DNA from: Micrococcales bacterium
GTDB lineage: Bacteria; Actinomycetota; Actinomycetes; Actinomycetales; Cellulomonadaceae
Assembly: GCA_009785115.1 (NCBI GenBank)
Contig: WQWY01000009.1
Location: 26,122 to 90,121 of the forward strand
DNA length: 64,000 nt
Reading direction: 5' to 3'
The translations under genes were made by a program, and so were the position numbers. Under the pieces are notes generated by a model. It was not told the origin of the DNA, did no database searches, and saw nothing but the letters and a program-made list of their open reading frames with translations. Of this stretch, positions 33,656 through 41,210 are shown piece by piece; the first letter of the stretch is position 1, and each line of letters starts with the position of its first letter.

Positions 33656-34797
33656 ACGTACTCCCGTGGAACTCTGGCGCCCAGGCGCGTGACGATCTCA
33701 TAGCTGATGGTCCCGGCTGCCCGGGCCCAGTCCTCGGCGGTGGGCTCTCCGTGGTGGCCGGGGCCGAACAGGGTCACCGTGTCACCGGGCTGGTCGGTGG
33801 CACCGGGCCCGAGGTCCACCATCACCTGGTCCATGCTGACCCGCCCGGCCACGGCCAGGCGTCGCCCGCCGACCTGGAGCGGGCCACCGGGCGAGGCGTC
33901 GCTGCCGGACGCGTGGCGCGGTATCCCGTCGGCATACCCGAGCGGTACGACGCCGACCGTCGTCGCCCGGGCGGTCGTGTACTGGTGAGCGTAGGAGAGC
34001 CCCGTGCCCGCGGGCACGGGCTTGACCGTCGCCAGCCGGGCCTCGAGCGTCATCGCCGGGACCAGGCCGAGATCAGCCGGGCCGGCCTGGTCAGGGATCG
34101 GGGACAGCCCGTAGCAGGCCAGCCCGGGGCGCACCAGGTCGTAGCGCACGGACGGCCAGGTCAGCACGGCTGCCGAGTTCGCCAGGTGACGCACCTCCAG
34201 GTGCGCCCCGGCACGCTCGGCGGCGGCGACCGCCTGCTCGAACACCCCGGCCTGGGCGCGCACCGTGGAGTGCTCCGGGGCGTCGGCGAAGGCCAGGTGC
34301 GACCAGATGCCGACGACAGAGACGGTCTCGTCGGCCTGGGCTCGCATGAGCGCCGGGAGCAGGTCGTCCAGCTGTGGCGGGGTCAGGCCGTTGCGGCCCA
34401 GCCCGGTGTCGATCTTCAGGTGCACCCGCGCGGTGCGGCCGGTGGCCTGGGCCGCCTCGACCAGCGCGTCCAGCGCCCAGGGGGCGGCCACGGAGACGTC
34501 CACGTCGGCGGCGAGCAGGTCGGCCATCGGGGCCCCGGGCGCATACAGCCAGGTGACGATGCGCGGCTCGGTGATCCCGGCGGCGCGCAGCGCGAGCGCC
34601 TCCGACGTCTGCGCGACACCCAACCAGGTCGCCCCGCCAGCCAGCGCGGCCCGGGCGGCCGGGAGCAGCCCGTGGCCGTAGGCGTCGGCCTTGACGACGG
34701 CCATCACCTGCGCCTGCCCAGCCTTGTTCTTCAGGGTGGTCACGTTGTGGGTGATGGCAGACAGGTCGACGACCGCTCGAGCCGGGTACCAGGTCAC
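33652..34797 (-). CDS. alr: Alanine racemase
   Basis: 381 residues; a PLP enzyme making D-Ala for peptidoglycan. The PLP Lys lies in AVVKADAYGHG near the N-terminus, the second catalytic Tyr in GTGLSYAHQYTT, and RVSMDQVMVDLG is conserved. The GTG at 34797 gives the usual TWYPARAVVDLSAITHN start; a GTG at 34827 would add ten unlike residues. It is coupled to tsaE by a 4-nt overlap. Confidence 0.96.
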   Translation of the reverse strand: MTWYPARAVVDLSAITHNVTTLKNKAGQAQVMAVVKADAYGHGLLPAARAALAGGATWLGVAQTSEALALRAAGITEPRIVTWLYAPGAPMADLLAADVDVSVAAPWALDALVEAAQATGRTARVHLKIDTGLGRNGLTPPQLDDLLPALMRAQADETVSVVGIWSHLAFADAPEHSTVRAQAGVFEQAVAAAERAGAHLEVRHLANSAAVLTWPSVRYDLVRPGLACYGLSPIPDQAGPADLGLVPAMTLEARLATVKPVPAGTGLSYAHQYTTARATTVGVVPLGYADGIPRHASGSDASPGGPLQVGGRRLAVAGRVSMDQVMVDLGPGATDQPGDTVTLFGPGHHGEPTAEDWARAAGTISYEIVTRLGARVPREYV

Positions 34798-34953
34798 CGC
34801 ACCAGTCTCGCACCCGCACGGCCTCACGACGCTCAGGGCACGGTGTTCATCGGCGGTGCTGTTCAGGGGCGGTGCTCAGGGCGTGATGCCCGAGGCGTCT
34901 CGGAGACACGGCACCGTCCCGAGGTGGGGCGGTCTCGCGGCGCGGGCCCGCCG

Positions 34954-36507
34954 TCACCCGGCGAGCAGCGCGGCCACGGTGGTCGGCACCGCCCGGGCGA
35001 CGTCCAGCGCGCCGACGGGCCCGCCCGGGTTGGCTCGGTGCGCGGCACGCCCGTGCACGAGGGCCGCGAGCGCGGCGAGCGTCGCCGGCAGGCTGGGGTC
35101 GTCACCGATGCGCTCGGCGCACCCGGAGAGCAGCGCGCCCAGCACCCCGGTCAGCACGTCTCCGGTACCCGCGGTGGCGAGCCAGGCGGAGGCGTCAGCC
35201 TGGGCGAACGTCGCACCAGGGCCGACGACGACCGTGCTCGAACCCTTGAGCGCGACGGTGGCGCCGGTGTGCCCGTGGGCGGCGCTGGCCGCGGCCAGGG
35301 GTGCCGCCTCGACCTGAGCCCGGGTGGTCGGGATGCCCCAGCGGGTGAGCAGGTCGGCGAGCTCTCCGGGGTGCGGGGTCAGCACGACGTGCGGGCCGAG
35401 CCGCTCGTCACGCGGCGCGCACAGCAGGGCACCTGCGTCCAGGACGACCGGGACGCCGTCGTGGGCGGCGGCGAGCACCCGAGCCAGATCGTCGCGACGG
35501 GACGGGTCGGCCGGGTCGATACCGGACCCTGCCGCCCACGCCTGGACCTGCCCAGCACCCACCACCACCTCGGGACGGGCAGCGAGCACGCTCGCGGCGA
35601 GCGGCCCGGGCCTGTCACGCACGTCGACGAACCGGACCATACCCACCCCAGCACCGACCGCGCCGTGGGCGGCGAGCACCGCCGCCCCGGGATAGCGGTC
35701 GCTGCCGGCGACCAGGCCGAGAACCCCACGGGTGTACTTGTGCGCGGCGTGGTCCGGCACCGGCCAGAGCGCGGCGACGTCGGCGTCGGTCAGCCGCCGT
35801 ACGGCCGGTGGGGCCGCGCCGAGGTCGAGCCCGATGTCGACCAGCGCGACGCGGCCGGCGAGCCGGTCCGCCGGTGGCAGCAGCAGCCCGGGCTTCAGCG
35901 TCCCGAAGGTCACGGTGAGATCAGCCGGCAGCACCGTCCCGGTGTGCCTGCCGTCGTCCACACCCGTCCCTGAGGGCACGTCCACGGCGACGACGACCGG
36001 TCGGGCTCGCCGGCCAGCACCTGCCGCACCCCCTGTCTCGACCGCACCCCACGTCTGCGCCAGGGCGTCGAGCAGGCGGCCCGCTTGACCACGCACTCCT
36101 GACCCGTCGCTGCCGATCCCGACCAGCGCGTCGATCAGCAGGTCTGTGTCGGCCACCAGGTCGCGCACCGCGTCCGTCCCGGCGTCCGCGAGGCTGACCA
36201 CGCGTGAGCCCGCGGCCGTCGCGGCGGCGAGACCGCCAGGGTGAGGGTTGTCGGTGGTGGTCACGACGAGGGTGCTCACCCCTCGACGGGCCAGCACCGC
36301 GGCGGCGTGCAGCCCGTCGCCGCCGTTGTTGCCGGCCCCGACGAGCGCGGCGACCCGCGACCCGGCGACCGACCCCCGTGCTGCTCGCAGCTCTGCCAGG
36401 ACGTGCGTGGCCAGTGCGAAGGCGGCGTGCTCCATGAGCGGCAGCCCGGCCTCCAGCAGCGGGGCCTCAGCCTCTCGGACGTCGTCGGCCCGGTGTGCGA
36501 CCTGCAT
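34954..36507 (-). CDS. nnr: Bifunctional NAD(P)HX epimerase/dehydratase
   Basis: 517 residues with both repair domains. The N-terminal epimerase (about 1-215) has LVGAGNNGGDGLHAA and DVPSGTGVDDG; the C-terminal ADP-dependent dehydratase (about 230-510) has LTPHPGELADLL and ATAGTGDVLTGVLGALLSG. It repairs hydrated NAD(P)H in the cytosol. It precedes alr-tsaE, the common actinobacterial order; the usual upstream neighbour acpS is displaced by about 4 kb of accessory genes. Confidence 0.95.
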   Translation of the reverse strand: MQVAHRADDVREAEAPLLEAGLPLMEHAAFALATHVLAELRAARGSVAGSRVAALVGAGNNGGDGLHAAAVLARRGVSTLVVTTTDNPHPGGLAAATAAGSRVVSLADAGTDAVRDLVADTDLLIDALVGIGSDGSGVRGQAGRLLDALAQTWGAVETGGAAGAGRRARPVVVAVDVPSGTGVDDGRHTGTVLPADLTVTFGTLKPGLLLPPADRLAGRVALVDIGLDLGAAPPAVRRLTDADVAALWPVPDHAAHKYTRGVLGLVAGSDRYPGAAVLAAHGAVGAGVGMVRFVDVRDRPGPLAASVLAARPEVVVGAGQVQAWAAGSGIDPADPSRRDDLARVLAAAHDGVPVVLDAGALLCAPRDERLGPHVVLTPHPGELADLLTRWGIPTTRAQVEAAPLAAASAAHGHTGATVALKGSSTVVVGPGATFAQADASAWLATAGTGDVLTGVLGALLSGCAERIGDDPSLPATLAALAALVHGRAAHRANPGGPVGALDVARAVPTTVAALLAG

Positions 36508-36563
36508 GCGCCTATCGTGCTCCTCAGTCGTGCCTCGACGGCCTCGCCACCCCGAGACGCCAA

Positions 36564-36603
36564 CGAGCCCGGCTGGACCCCGGAGCCGGCCCAGCCGGGC
36601 TCG
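36564..36603. terminator. 13-bp hairpin between divergent genes
   Basis: CGAGCCCGGCTGG (36564-36576) pairs exactly with CCAGCCGGGCTCG (36591-36603), loop 14 nt. It looks like a terminator but lies upstream of both nnr and the F420 enzyme gene, so it may be left over from an older arrangement. Confidence 0.45.
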
Positions 36604-36644
36604 CTGCCCGACGGTGCCGGTGGCCTCGGCCTCGACGGCACCTC

Positions 36645-36682
36645 GACTATCGGCTCTCGCACGCTCTCACACCCCGATAGTC
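36645..36682. promoter_or_regulatory. 9-bp inverted repeat upstream of the F420 enzyme
   Basis: GACTATCGG (36645-36653) and CCGATAGTC (36674-36682) are exact inverses with a 20-nt spacer, ending 83 nt before the ATG. It may be an operator; no regulator is indicated. Confidence 0.35.
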
Positions 36683-36765
36683 CCGGCAACCGGAAGGGTG
36701 GCCAGAGGCTTGACGTCTGTGACGATCGCGAGCGACAAGCGTGCCGCTGTGGCAGGGTCCGTCGC

Positions 36766-37752
36766 ATGAGATTCGGGCTCTTCATCCCCCAGGGCTGGCG
36801 CCAAGACCTCACCGGGATCGACCCGGCGCAGCACTGGGCGGTGATGCGGGACCTCGCCGTCGCCGCCGACGAGGGGCGCACCTGGGAGTCGATCTGGCTC
36901 TACGACCACCTGCACTCGAGCCCCGAGCCCAACGGCGAGGCCGTGCACGAGGTGTGGACGCTCATGGCCGCCTTCGCCGCGACCACCCGTCGGGTGCGCC
37001 TGGGCCAGATGGCCACCTGCACGGGCTATCGCAACCCGGCCTACCTGGCCAAGGTCGCCGCCACGGTGGACGTCGTGTCCGGCGGTCGCACCGAGATGGG
37101 CATCGGCGCGGGGTGGTACGAGCACGAGTGGCGCGCCTACGGCTACGGGTTCCCCCGGGCTGGTGAGCGGATCGCGATGCTCGACGAGGGCGTCCAGATC
37201 ATGAAGCAGATGTGGACCCACGGGACGGCGACGCTCCACGGTCAGCACTACACGGTCGACGGGGCACAGCTGGCACCTCTGCCCCTCCAGGTCGACGGGC
37301 CCCCGGTGTGGATCGCGGGTGGCGGGGAGAAGAAGACCCTGCGGGTCGCCGCCGAGCACGCCGCGTACACCAACTTCGAGGGCTCCCCCGAGGGCTTCGC
37401 GCACAAGTCCCAGGTGCTACGCATGCACTGCGAGCAGATCGGCCGTCCGTTCGAGGAGATCGTCCGCACGGCGAGCTACAACGTCGTCATCGGCACCACC
37501 CAGGCCGAGGTGGACGACCGGGTCGCCTGGGCCGAGGACCACTACGCCCTCACCACCCCCGACCACGCCCCGCGGATGGCCGAAGACCTCCGTCACGGCC
37601 CCCTGGTCGGCACCCCCGAGCAGATCGTCGCGACGCTCGAGCACCTGCGCTCCCTGGGCCTGGCCTACACCCTGTGCTACTTCCCCGAGGCCGCCTACGA
37701 CCGCTCCGGCATCGACCTGTTCGAGCGCGAGGTCGTCCCCGCCCTGCGCTGA
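36766..37752 (+). CDS. LLM class F420-dependent oxidoreductase
   Basis: 328 residues of the luciferase-like monooxygenase barrel: MRFGLFIPQG start, WLYDHLH (substrate/F420 side), LGQMATCTGYRNPAYLAKVAATVDVVSGGRTEMGIGAGWYEHEW and PVWIAGGGEKKTLRVAAEHA, the pattern of F420-dependent members. It would use coenzyme F420 (or FMN) to oxidise or reduce a small metabolite; the substrate is unknown. It is a single gene at the start of the second accessory segment. Confidence 0.88.
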   Translation: MRFGLFIPQGWRQDLTGIDPAQHWAVMRDLAVAADEGRTWESIWLYDHLHSSPEPNGEAVHEVWTLMAAFAATTRRVRLGQMATCTGYRNPAYLAKVAATVDVVSGGRTEMGIGAGWYEHEWRAYGYGFPRAGERIAMLDEGVQIMKQMWTHGTATLHGQHYTVDGAQLAPLPLQVDGPPVWIAGGGEKKTLRVAAEHAAYTNFEGSPEGFAHKSQVLRMHCEQIGRPFEEIVRTASYNVVIGTTQAEVDDRVAWAEDHYALTTPDHAPRMAEDLRHGPLVGTPEQIVATLEHLRSLGLAYTLCYFPEAAYDRSGIDLFEREVVPALR

Positions 37753-37877
37753 CCGACGCCTCCTGACCTGGGGCGACGCGGACGCGGCGTGCTGGCCGGG
37801 TGCGTGTCACGACCGCGTCTGTTCGACATGGACGCGTCTTCCGACATCATGGCCTACCGCAAGGTCGCGACAAGATG

Positions 37878-37891
37878 TAGCATTCCTGCTA
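37878..37891 (+). promoter_or_regulatory. Leaderless promoter with overlapping small palindrome
   Basis: The -10 hexamer TAGCAT (37878-37883) lies 7 nt before the ABC gene ATG, with no Shine-Dalgarno, so the mRNA probably starts at the ATG. TAGCA-TTCC-TGCTA is a perfect small inverted repeat covering both the -10 and the first base of the gene, a good position for repression, possibly by the XRE protein encoded at the operon's end. Confidence 0.55.
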
Positions 37892-38850
37892 TGAGCGGTG
37901 GTGAGAGTACGACATCAGCCAGACCAGCGGCTGCGGACGGGGCTGCGGACGTGGTTCTCGACGTGCGGGACCTGCGGATGCGCTACGGCACCAAGGACGT
38001 GCTCGAGGGGGTGACGTTCACCGCCACCCGGGGCGAGGTGGTGGCGCTCCTCGGCCCCAACGGCGCCGGCAAGACGACGACGATCGAGATCCTCGAAGGG
38101 TTCCGGGCGCGTTCTGCCGGGGAGGTCAGCGTCCTGGGCGTCGACCCGGCCCACGCTGACGAGGACTGGCGGGCGCGGGTCGGCTTCGTCCTGCAGTCGT
38201 GGCGCGACCATGCCCGCTGGCGGGTCCGAGAGGTGCTCGACTACCTCAGCCGGTTCTACGCCCCGTACTCGACGCCGGGACGCACCCGGCCCTGGCCGAC
38301 GGACGACCTGCTCGCGCTCGTCGGGCTGACCGACCACGCCCACCAGATGATCTCGACCCTCTCGGGCGGGCAGCGGCGTCGGCTCGACGTCGCGATCGGC
38401 ATCGTGGGCCTGCCTGAGCTGATCTTCCTCGACGAGCCGACGGCCGGGTTCGACCCGCAGGCACGGCGCGACTTCCACGAGCTGGTGCACCGGCTCGCTG
38501 ACTTCGAGTCGGCCACGATCTTGCTGACCACGCACGACCTCGCGGAGGCCGAGAAGCTCGCCGACCGCATCCTGATCCTCGCGGACGGGCGGATCATCGC
38601 TGACGGGTCGCCAGACGAGCTCGCGCAGCAGATGGCGACGGCCACGGAGGTGCGCTGGACGGCCGGGGGCGAGCGGCACGTCCACGCGGTGCACGACGAG
38701 GACGCCACGCGGTTCGTCCGCCGGCTGCTCGCCTCCGACGAGGAGGTCACCGACCTGGAGGTCCGCAGAGGAACGCTGGAAGACACCTACCTGGCCCTGG
38801 TCCACCGGATCGAGACCGGCCAGCACGAGCAGAAGGAGACCGTGCGATGA
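37891..38850 (+). CDS. ABC transporter ATP-binding protein (exporter type)
   Basis: 319 residues. Walker A LLGPNGAGKTTTIEILEG (about 55-72), an FVLQSWRDHARWRV Q-loop variant, signature LSGGQRRRLDVAIGI, Walker B LIFLDEPTAGFDPQ and the switch His in LLTTHDLAEAEKLADR. The C-terminal 70 residues are a DrrA-like extension. It powers the ABC-2 permease encoded next to it (4-nt overlap). Such pairs export drugs or lipids; the substrate is unknown. The start at 37891 fits a leaderless transcript. Confidence 0.92.
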   Translation: MSGGESTTSARPAAADGAADVVLDVRDLRMRYGTKDVLEGVTFTATRGEVVALLGPNGAGKTTTIEILEGFRARSAGEVSVLGVDPAHADEDWRARVGFVLQSWRDHARWRVREVLDYLSRFYAPYSTPGRTRPWPTDDLLALVGLTDHAHQMISTLSGGQRRRLDVAIGIVGLPELIFLDEPTAGFDPQARRDFHELVHRLADFESATILLTTHDLAEAEKLADRILILADGRIIADGSPDELAQQMATATEVRWTAGGERHVHAVHDEDATRFVRRLLASDEEVTDLEVRRGTLEDTYLALVHRIETGQHEQKETVR

Positions 38851-39725
38851 CGACCACCGACACCGCCCGCACCCCTGGCGTCCAGGGGGTGGCGCTCCGG
38901 GCCGGCCTGTACCGGGGGGCGATCGAGACACGGATGGCGCTGACCAACCCTCTCGAGGCCATCGGGTTCGTCGGGGTCCCGGTGATCATGGCGGTCGTGC
39001 TGCTCTTCATGCGCGGCCACACGGTGCCCGGGACCGACTTCTCTCTCGGGGCCATGGTGCTGCCGGGCCTGATCGGGATGGCCGTCGCCTTCGGCGGCCT
39101 GACCGCCCCGGCGGAGCGCCTCGCCACCGAACGGGAGGACGGGACGCTGCTGCGCGCGAAGGCGACCCCTCACGGCATGACGGCCTACATGGTCGGCAAG
39201 ATCGTGTACGTCCTGCTCACCACCGCGGTCAGCATGGTCGTGCTCCTCCTCCCCGCCCTGCTGGTCTGGGACGACCTGCGGCTCGGCGAGCCTCGCTCCT
39301 GGCTGCTGCTCGTGATGGTCTTCGTCCTGGGCATGGTGGCGACGACGCCCATGGGCCTCGCTCTCGGGGCGCTGTTCAAGAGCACCATGCAGGCCGGGTT
39401 GCTCACCCTCATGAGCATGGGGGTCATCGTGGTCTCGGGGATCTTCTACCCGATCACCGCGCTGCCGGGCTGGTTGCAGGTGGTCGGCCAGGCCCTGCCC
39501 TTCTACTGGCTCGGGCTGGGCGCACGCTCCGCCCTGCTGCCGCCGGAGATGGTCGCGGTGGAGATCGGAGAGAGCTGGCGCACCGTCGAGATGTTCGCGG
39601 TGCTGGGCGCCTGGGCGGTGCTCGGACTGGTGCTCGCGCCGATCCTGCTGCGGCGCATGGCCCGGCGCGAGTCCGGGTCGGCCGTGGCCGAACGCCGACA
39701 GAAGTTCCTCAGCCGTGGCTATTGA
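38847..39725 (+). CDS. ABC-2 type transporter permease
   Basis: 292 residues with six predicted membrane segments: one near 35-55, one near 68-86, then about 112-138, 150-170, 175-200 and a last near 245-268. It is the membrane half of an exporter with the preceding ATPase, with which it overlaps by 4 nt. LTNPLEAIGFVGVPVIM and GIFYPITALPGWLQVVGQALPFYWL are typical of ABC-2 permeases of the DrrB type. The XRE regulator gene starts before its stop, so all three genes are coupled. Confidence 0.9.
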   Translation: MTTTDTARTPGVQGVALRAGLYRGAIETRMALTNPLEAIGFVGVPVIMAVVLLFMRGHTVPGTDFSLGAMVLPGLIGMAVAFGGLTAPAERLATEREDGTLLRAKATPHGMTAYMVGKIVYVLLTTAVSMVVLLLPALLVWDDLRLGEPRSWLLLVMVFVLGMVATTPMGLALGALFKSTMQAGLLTLMSMGVIVVSGIFYPITALPGWLQVVGQALPFYWLGLGARSALLPPEMVAVEIGESWRTVEMFAVLGAWAVLGLVLAPILLRRMARRESGSAVAERRQKFLSRGY

Positions 39726-40050
39726 GACCCCCGCACAGCCCGGGGACGAACCACGCCAGAAGACCGGCGGGCGACACGAGCCCACGCCGGGCGAGGGCAC
39801 CGGCCCCACCGAGCCCGGACGGGACGTCGTCTACAACCGGATCGCCATGCTGCGGGCCGAGCGCGGCATCTCGCGCCGAGAGCTCGCGGACGCCCTCGGC
39901 GTGCACTACCAGACCGTCGGCTACCTCGAGCGCGGCGAGTACAGCCCCTCCCTGCACCTGGCCCTGCGCATCGCCGACCACTTCACCGTCCCCGTCGAGG
40001 TGATCTTCTCCACCCACCCCTTCCCCCGCCTCGGCGACCCCACGACCTGA
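39715..40050 (+). CDS. XRE family helix-turn-helix regulator
   Basis: 111 residues. A 35-residue Pro/Gly-rich head precedes an HTH_3 domain (about 41-100: NRIAMLRAERGISRRELADALGVHYQTVGYLERGEYSPSL...FTVPVEVIF). The GTG lies 11 nt inside the permease gene. As the last gene of the ABC exporter operon it is probably its regulator, perhaps acting on the palindrome at 37878. The short helix pattern YNRIxxLRxERG is typical of small actinobacterial and Bacillus XRE proteins next to exporters. Confidence 0.85.
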   Translation: MAIETPAQPGDEPRQKTGGRHEPTPGEGTGPTEPGRDVVYNRIAMLRAERGISRRELADALGVHYQTVGYLERGEYSPSLHLALRIADHFTVPVEVIFSTHPFPRLGDPTT

Positions 40051-40104
40051 GGACGACGTGGAGCAGGCCCACAGGGAAGATATCGCCACGCTGGACGTGC
40101 AGCC

Positions 40105-40179
40105 GTGAGCCTGAACCCGGCCGAGCTGTACGACACAGCAGACCTGTCCGGCGTAGACCTCGACCAGCCCGACCGCTGA
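40105..40179 (+). CDS. Possible 24-residue peptide, weakly supported
   Basis: A GTG opens 24 codons (MSLNPAELYDTADLSGVD...) in the 130-bp gap between the XRE gene and the PIN toxin gene. No ribosome-binding site and no known family were seen; it could equally be the tail of a lost gene. Confidence 0.15.
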   Translation: MSLNPAELYDTADLSGVDLDQPDR

Positions 40180-40180
40180 G

Positions 40181-40570
40181 CTACCACAGACGCGTCACGG
40201 CCGGAAAGGTGTCGAACACGGTGTCGGCGCTGACGACGGTGGCGCCCGTCGCGACGGCCTGGGCAGCGAGCATCCGGTCGAACGGGTCCTTGTGCGTCCA
40301 GTCCAGCCGCCCCGCCGCCAGCGCATGGTCGTCCACCATCGGGAGCGGGACGGCTGCCAGCGCCCGCACGACCTCTCTCCACGCGGTCAGCAACGGTGCC
40401 GCCTCGGGCAGCTTGCCAGCGTGCTCCTTGATGCTCAGCTCCCACGGCACCACCGCCGAGAGCAGCACGTCGTTGGACGGCTCAGCCAACAGGGTCCGCG
40501 CTGTCGAGCTCAGCCGGGCCGAGTCGCGCTGCGCCCACAGCACGACGTGGGTGTCGAGCAGCAGCTTCAC
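40181..40570 (-). CDS. PIN domain toxin (VapC-like)
   Basis: 129 residues of PIN fold: LLLDTHVVLWA with D6, the helix WELSIKEHAGKL with its Glu, DPFDRMLAAQA with the third and fourth acidic residues, and ATVVSADTVFD. Such toxins are Mg2+-dependent RNases that cut tRNA or rRNA. The GTG at 40570 overlaps the antitoxin stop (GTGA), the standard toxin-antitoxin layout. Confidence 0.92.
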   Translation of the reverse strand: MKLLLDTHVVLWAQRDSARLSSTARTLLAEPSNDVLLSAVVPWELSIKEHAGKLPEAAPLLTAWREVVRALAAVPLPMVDDHALAAGRLDWTHKDPFDRMLAAQAVATGATVVSADTVFDTFPAVTRLW

Positions 40571-40806
40571 TCCGCACCCCACAGGCGCAGGTCAGTCTCG
40601 TCCATCGCAGCCAACGACACCGCAGCGGCCTCGTCGCTCAGCCCGCCCGGGAACAGGTCGAAGCGTCGCGCGGCGCTCGCTACCACCGGGACCAGCCGGG
40701 CGACAGGCACTCCCTTGCGAGCGATGACCACGTCGTCACCGCGCTCCGCCGCGGCGAGCAGACGCGACAGGTTCGTCTTGGCGTCCTGGACGTTCACCAT
40801 CGTCAT
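40567..40806 (-). CDS. Phd/YefM family antitoxin
   Basis: 79 residues. The N-terminal DNA-binding domain has VNVQDAKTNLSRLLAAAERGDDVVIARKGVPVARLVP, typical of Phd antitoxins; the C-terminal 30 residues (FDLFPGGLSDEAA...) should wrap the PIN toxin. It is first in the operon. The start may be at 40806 or 40800. The palindrome at 40815-40833 is its probable autoregulatory site. Confidence 0.9.
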   Translation of the reverse strand: MTMVNVQDAKTNLSRLLAAAERGDDVVIARKGVPVARLVPVVASAARRFDLFPGGLSDEAAAVSLAAMDETDLRLWGAE

Positions 40807-40814
40807 GCATCAAG

Positions 40815-40833
40815 ACTAGCAGACCAGGCTAGT
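40815..40833. promoter_or_regulatory. Toxin-antitoxin operator
   Basis: ACTAGC (40815-40820), a 7-nt spacer, GCTAGT (40828-40833), immediately upstream of the antitoxin start. A TAGTCT on the minus strand inside it could be the -10 element. Confidence 0.55.
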
Positions 40834-40857
40834 TGGACCAGGTTGGTTCTCGATGCC

Positions 40858-41208
40858 TCACCGCTCGGCGATGACGACCGCCGAGGCGATGCCGGCGTCG
40901 TGGGAGAGGGACAGGTGCCAGGTGGTGATGCCCAGGGCTTCGGCTCGGGCGGCGACGGTGCCGGTGATCTGGAGCTCGGGAGGGCCGCCGGGGGTCCGGA
41001 GCACGGTGCAGTCGTGCCAGCGCAGGTCTCCGGGGGCGCCGAGGGCCTTGGCGACGGCCTCCTTGGCCGCGAAGCGGGCGGCCAGGGACTGGTCAGGCAG
41101 GTCGCGCTCCTCGGGGGTGAACAGGCGTGCTCGGAGCCTGGGCGCACGGGTCAGGGTGGAGACGAACCTGGCCACGTCGACCACGTCGATCCCGACACCG
41201 ACGATCAT
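40858..41208 (-). CDS. acpS: Holo-[acyl-carrier-protein] synthase
   Basis: 116 residues. It attaches 4'-phosphopantetheine from CoA to acyl carrier protein. [12 protein letters not shown] (4-15) with D8, RLFTPEER, the [13 protein letters not shown] helix with the Mg2+-binding Glu, and [18 protein letters not shown] are diagnostic. The ATG lies 2 nt after the glmS stop, so they are in one operon. Usually nnr follows; here the toxin-antitoxin and ABC segment intervenes. Confidence 0.95.
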   Translation of the reverse strand: MIVGVGIDVVDVARFVSTLTRAPRLRARLFTPEERDLPDQSLAARFAAKEAVAKALGAPGDLRWHDCTVLRTPGGPPELQITGTVAARAEALGITTWHLSLSHDAGIASAVVIAER

Positions 41209-41210
41209 GG

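Noticed and set aside
33751..35973. 740-codon plus-strand frame opposite alr and nnr
   Set aside because: Antisense shadow of two well-supported enzymes; low-complexity translation.
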